Assembly: GCA_015852425.1 (NCBI GenBank)
Contig: JAAAIG010000375.1
Span: forward strand, 23,882-34,861
Source of the DNA: Gryganskiella cystojenkinii
Lineage: Eukaryota; Mortierellomycota; Mortierellomycetes; Mortierellales; Mortierellaceae
Reading direction: 5' to 3'
Length of the DNA: 10,980 nucleotides
The translations under genes were made by a program, and so were the position numbers. The notes beneath the pieces were generated by a model. It was not told the DNA's origin, searched no databases, and worked only from the letters and a program-made list of their open reading frames with translations. Positions within the stretch are counted from its first letter, which is position 1, and each line of letters opens with the position of its first letter. Positions 8,058-10,980 of the stretch are shown one piece after another.

Positions 8058-9180
8058 TTAAGCTTGGGCCAGTTCTCTCTTATCTACAGTTCCTCCGCCG
8101 ATCTGGTCAATGATTAGGCTCAGATCCAAACCTCAAAGTCTTTCATGATACCCAGTCTCTCGAATTCAGGACCAGGTAAATATGTCTTTCCTGCCTTTCC
8201 ATGGGGTGCGACCTGGCTTTATCCAGCACGATCTTGTTTACCTCTAACGAGAGATTTCTCAAGACCGGTGCTGCTATTTTCAAGAACAAGATCAGGGAGG
8301 ACAAAGGGACACAGACCGTGTTCGAAGTCCGTAGACTGCCCAAACGGAACGACACCAGGTCTGCAAAGATAGCCCGGGGACGTAAGGACTGTGAAGATAT
8401 GTCGGTCAAGGCGCTGTTCGGTACCTGCAGAGAAACGGTCAAAAAGCCACCCAATCGACATGTCCAAAGAGCGAGCGTGACTCGAGTGAAGAACAAATTC
8501 ACGTAGACCCGGAACACGACTGCACTCCCAGACACGTAATGGTGGCTCGTTTTCGTCGATATGGTTGACATTTATCCCGGCGACACGCTGTGATGTTGTG
8601 GTCGTTGTGGTGCTATCTTCACTGGCACTGATGCTGCTGTCAGTGCAGTCCGCAATGTTTTCGAGCCCGGCCTGAGCTAGGCTCGCTTTCATCTTCAGCA
8701 TTGAGGTCACAGTATCTCCAACCTCTCGGGTCCACTTGCGCCAGGGGACCGAGATCTCAATGTTGGTTAGCTGGGTCCACTGTTCAATATAATACGGTCA
8801 GATCGAGACGCTCTCGGGATCGATATTGCCCTCGGCTCTGGGTAAATCGCGTATTTGAGGTCCTGTCGGCCTTTGTTTCGATAAAACCCAACTGACCGGA
8901 CCCAGGATCTCATGGCCAGGAACATGCTGGAATCCGATCCGTGGTTGAGTTTGAAAAGAAGGTCCGTATCAGAGTAACGAATCAGGTCCTTGTAGAACAA
9001 TTGAGGTTGAGTGCACATTTCGTGCAAAAATCGGTTGACTTGACACAGGACCAGGATGGTGTTCTTTGGGAGGAACTGAAGGATGGCGTTCATGAGTTCG
9101 GAGATCTGAAAGACGGCGATTGATGATGACGGTGATGAGAGTGTCATCTCAGCAGGTGTATCATCCATATCGGTATCCAT
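8058..9180 (-). CDS. F-box protein, probable gene with uncertain splicing (possible decayed copy)
   Basis: F-box proteins link substrates to the SCF ubiquitin ligase through Skp1. The first exon, from ATG at 9180, encodes an F-box at about residues 23-65: VFQISELMNAILQFLPKN, then LVLCQVNRFLHEMC and LFYKDL. Further down the readable frame changes: WTQLTNIEISVPWRKWTREV in a second frame, then LVSFRLGSLRTSNTVCVPLS and APVLRNLSLE, leucine-rich-repeat-like, in the first frame again. A model joining them is 9180-8893, 8779-8425, 8360-8242, 8102-8058 (807 nt, 268 aa), with introns of 113, 64 and 139 nt. The first acceptor has a CTGAC branch-like site 18 nt before it, but its donor is weak (gttggg; gtccgg at 8901 also keeps frame), and gtaccg in intron two is weak too. 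Reading through the last donor instead ends at 8143. The F-box call is good; the exon map is tentative, and frameshifts in a pseudogene are a real alternative. Confidence 0.6.
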
Positions 9181-9529
9181 GACACTCTGCGTGTTCTGGC
9201 TGTTTGATGGTGAGCGGAATGATGATGAGAATTGGAAGGAACGAAGGAGAGGAGAAAAGAGGAAAGGAAGAAAGCAGGGCGTGAAATAAAAATGAAAAAC
9301 AATGAGCTTTGCCTCCACTTCCTTCAACTCACCATTTGTGCTTCGCATCGAAGCTCTTTTCCTGACTCAGCCCAACACTTTTTTTTTATGGCAGCTAGGA
9401 CTTTTTTATTTTTGTCTTTGCTCTAGAAAACAATCCAAGTTTTTATCTATGGGATCTATAAGGGTATGTTATAATGTAATGGCGAATAAATAATACGCTA
9501 GGAAGTCATACTATTCAAAGCATTTATCT
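9181..9529. promoter_or_regulatory. Spacer: F-box gene leader and phosphatase 3' end
   Basis: On the minus strand this holds the end of the phosphatase transcript and the start of the F-box gene. A poly(A) signal candidate for the former is at 9405-9410. The leader of the latter is pyrimidine-rich on the minus strand (about 9232-9280). A good donor (gtgagt from 9332) with possible acceptors ending at 9200 or 9187 suggests an intron in the 5' UTR; neither choice puts the upstream ATG at 9348 in frame with the F-box. Confidence 0.45.
9405..9410 (-). terminator. Poly(A) signal AATAAA of the phosphatase gene
   Basis: TTTATT on the plus strand, reading AATAAA on the minus strand, about 120 nt past the phosphatase stop. 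It is set in an A-rich minus-strand context. No closer exact hexamer was seen. Confidence 0.45.
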
Positions 9530-10491
9530 CTAAACAGCAGCGGCAAGCTGCTTGGCCTTGGATTCTTCGGTGCTGAGCTCAATTTCGGCCTTTTGCAGGG
9601 CGACAACATGATCCAGTCCAAACTTGTTCTCGTTCAATCCCTGCACGATATCGTAGACTTCCTCAAAGGTATCAAAGGCTAAGAACAAGATCTTGTGGGT
9701 TCTGCAATACTTTTCCAAGTTCCTATGAAGAAAAAAAAATGATTAGTTAATCAATTGAGAAAATGAGCCAAACTGGACAAAAACGAAAAAAAGGAGGGGA
9801 TCGACCCTCCAAAACACACATACTTTCCACGTCTGGCAAAGAGAACATCGGCCTCACGGGCTGCACTGAGATCCGAAATACCGTCACCGCAAAAGACAAT
9901 GATCTGGTCCTCTCCCTCCGTCTTTTGAGCCCTGGCTTCCTTGATCGGCACAGATTTGTCATGCGAATGAGGCGAGGTATCCCTGTACGTGACGATCCAA
10001 TTCTTGTCCTCGACCTTGCAGTAGTTGGCAAGGATTTCGACATTTGCAGCTTCCTCCTTTCCAAGAGTCCAGGACAGGTAATCACGAATGACAATATCTA
10101 ACCCACAGGACAAGATGGTAAAAGGGATCTGGTGTTGGTCCAAATAGGCAAAGACTTTCTTGAAAGCTGGATCCAACTCGCAAGGCTTTAAGAGCGCCAA
10201 TCCCTCATCGTAGGTCATGTTGACATGACCCCACGACTGATCCATACCCTCGCTATTCATTTTCGATATTCAAAGAAATAAGAGTTAGCCCGAGTATCAT
10301 CCTCCAGTCGAAGAAAAGTAATGAACCACAAGTCAGCTGTCTCACAGAAAAGTCATTTCATGGTTGAGAATCTTGGCGTCCATCTCGATACGCTTCTCGG
10401 AACCGATACCGGCATCGATCAGGATGCAACCAGTGTCCTCGAGACAGATGGTGCCGTCGAAATCCGAAAAGACGTGAATGCTGGGGCTCAT
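9530..10491 (-). CDS. HAD-superfamily phosphatase (yeast YNL010W / phosphoserine-phosphatase-like), three exons
   Basis: A cytosolic-type small-molecule phosphatase; the natural substrate of this fungal family is not firmly known. Exons: 10491-10346, 10252-9824, 9722-9530; introns of 93 and 100 nt (gtgaga...aatag, gtatgt...catag) with CTAAC and CTAAT branch-like sites; total 768 nt, 255 residues, close to yeast YNL010W (about 241). All four HAD motifs are present: I, DFDGT with nucleophile D10 and general acid/base D12; II, ILSCG with S97; III, K148 in HDKSVPIKEA; IV, GDGISDLSAA with D172 and D176. EDTGCILIDAGIGSEKR after motif I and NLEKYCRTHKI near the C terminus match the family layout. 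No signal peptide or membrane segment is seen. The ATG at 10491 has a good context (ACCATG) and no upstream ATG for about 100 nt. A DFDGT-type phosphoserine phosphatase or thiamine-salvage phosphatase is the main alternative role. Confidence 0.92.
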
Positions 10492-10622
10492 GGTTGCAAA
10501 AAAATAAAATGGTGATAGGGAACAGAGGAAATGTAGAATGGAATAGGGTGAATGAAAGAAAGGAGACTGACTTTGAACGGGCTCCTTTTATGTCCGGCTT
10601 TTTCCCAGGAAAAACTTTATTA

Positions 10623-10657
10623 AGGGGGAAATGAAGGGGTATCTCGAAGAACAGGGG
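10623..10657 (-). promoter_or_regulatory. Cluster of three AGGGG/CCCCT stress-element-like sites
   Basis: AGGGG occurs at 10623, 10635 and 10653 on the plus strand, so as CCCCT in the direction of the phosphatase gene. In yeast this pentamer (STRE) binds Msn2/Msn4-type zinc-finger factors and works in either orientation. Three copies within 35 bp upstream of a TATA-like element suggest stress or nutrient control of the phosphatase. This is inferred from motif alone. Confidence 0.35.
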
Positions 10658-10880
10658 CGGCGCTGTGGCGTTGCCTTGCTTCCGTTTTTTTTAGAAACAC
10701 AGTAAACATCGATGCGGCGTCTTTTTGAAAAGTTGTACTTTTGGTCTTCCCAGCTGGTTATTCTTTACTCTTTTTGTCCAGATGCTCACTCTTGCGAGCA
10801 CTCTTTGAAAGCTAATAGCTAAGAATAGTCAAACCAGCGAGTCCCCTTGAAAAAACAGCAAACATTGGATAACTTTTACT

Positions 10881-10886
10881 TTTATT
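10881..10886 (-). terminator. Poly(A) signal AATAAA for the right-edge gene
   Basis: TTTATT on the plus strand gives AATAAA on the minus strand, 5 nt after the proposed TAA. This close spacing supports a gene ending here on the minus strand, though it would make a very short 3' UTR. Confidence 0.45.
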
Positions 10887-10891
10887 TTTCG

Positions 10892-10980
10892 TTACACGAG
10901 ATCACCCCAGTCGAATCCGCCACCACCGCCTCCTTCGCCGCCACTGGATCCCCCTCCGCCGAACCAAGAATCACCATCAT
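10892..10980 (-). CDS. C-terminal end of an unidentified glycine-rich protein (3'-terminal fragment)
   Basis: The minus strand reads 28 codons ending in TAA at 10894-10892: DGDSWFGGGGSSGG, then E, five Gly and FDWGDLV. The upstream part lies outside the window. A Gly/Ser-rich tail ending in an acidic-aromatic peptide is not enough to name a family. Codon choice (GGC/GGA/GGT, GAC, CTC) and the poly(A) signal immediately downstream favour real coding sequence. The other frames of this stretch give no recognisable tail. Function unknown. Confidence 0.55.
   Translation of the reverse strand, partial: DGDSWFGGGGSSGGEGGGGGGFDWGDLV

Larger units (their letters stand above)
10492..10891. promoter_or_regulatory. 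Promoter region of the phosphatase gene and 3' flank of the next gene
   Basis: No gene is supported in these 400 nt. On the minus strand, ACATAAAAGG (plus 10583-10592) is a TATA-like element about 95 nt before the phosphatase ATG, followed by a pyrimidine-rich leader. Three AGGGG pentamers on the plus strand (10623-10627, 10635-10639, 10653-10657) lie 130-170 nt upstream of the ATG. Beyond about 10700 the sequence is AT-rich. A small hairpin-capable TGCTC/GAGCA pair with an 8-nt loop sits at 10783-10800; nothing else stands out before the poly(A) signal at 10881. Confidence 0.5.

Noticed and set aside
8201..8506. Plus-strand frame of 101 codons opposite the F-box gene
   Set aside because: It is antisense to the region with leucine-rich-repeat-like coding signal and shows no recognisable motif.
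9181..9348. Upstream ATG at 9348 extending the F-box protein by 56 residues
   Set aside because: The extension translates a pyrimidine tract into Phe/Ser/Leu and contains a good intron donor; splicing from it cannot reach the F-box in frame, so the ATG at 9180 was chosen.
10783..10800. TGCTC/GAGCA inverted repeat as a possible terminator or RNA element
   Set aside because: A five-base stem with an eight-base loop is expected often by chance, and no adjacent signal supports it.
1..10980. A co-regulated gene cluster or new multi-gene system
   Set aside because: The six genes belong to unrelated processes, face in two directions and have separate promoters and poly(A) signals; no shared motif links them.

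Overview
The window reads as nuclear DNA of a filamentous fungus. It carries homocitrate synthase (the alpha-aminoadipate lysine pathway of fungi) and a BFR1-family protein. Its genes are broken by many short GT-AG introns (about 64-185 nt, one of 362 nt), often with CTAAC/CTAAT/CTGAC branch-like sites and AATAAA-type poly(A) signals. An early-diverging lineage, perhaps Mortierellomycota, is my best guess, from the copine gene, the intron density and the F-box protein style; that assignment is inference. No tRNA, rRNA, CRISPR or transposon signal was seen.

Layout: three genes run rightwards, then three run leftwards. (1) 1-1101 (+): C-terminal part of homocitrate synthase, two exons. (2) 1809-5250 (+): a copine (C2A-C2B-vWA) in seven exons, with an added Pro/Gly/Tyr/Gln-rich tail of about 390 residues. 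(3) 5615-7685 (+): a BFR1-like coiled-coil protein in four exons. (4) 8058-9180 (-): an F-box protein whose later exons can be joined only through weak splice donors, so it may be a fast-evolving gene or a decaying copy. (5) 9530-10491 (-): a HAD-superfamily phosphatase of the yeast YNL010W type, three exons. (6) 10892-10980 (-): the Gly-rich C-terminal end of an unidentified protein.

The splice models of genes 1, 2, 3 and 5 close exactly in frame: copine 2757 nt/918 aa, BFR1 1404 nt/467 aa, phosphatase 768 nt/255 aa. The genes look like unrelated neighbours (lysine synthesis, calcium-dependent membrane binding, mRNP/ER translation, protein turnover, small-molecule dephosphorylation), not an operon-like cluster.

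The most interesting object is the copine. Its first C2 domain keeps the calcium-binding aspartates, its second has lost all those I can align, its vWA domain keeps the metal-site motif, and its tail holds two repeat families (GQYxPP and PGYPPQ) plus two polyglutamine runs, like the low-complexity arms of annexins A7/A11. I found no evidence for a wholly new multi-gene system.
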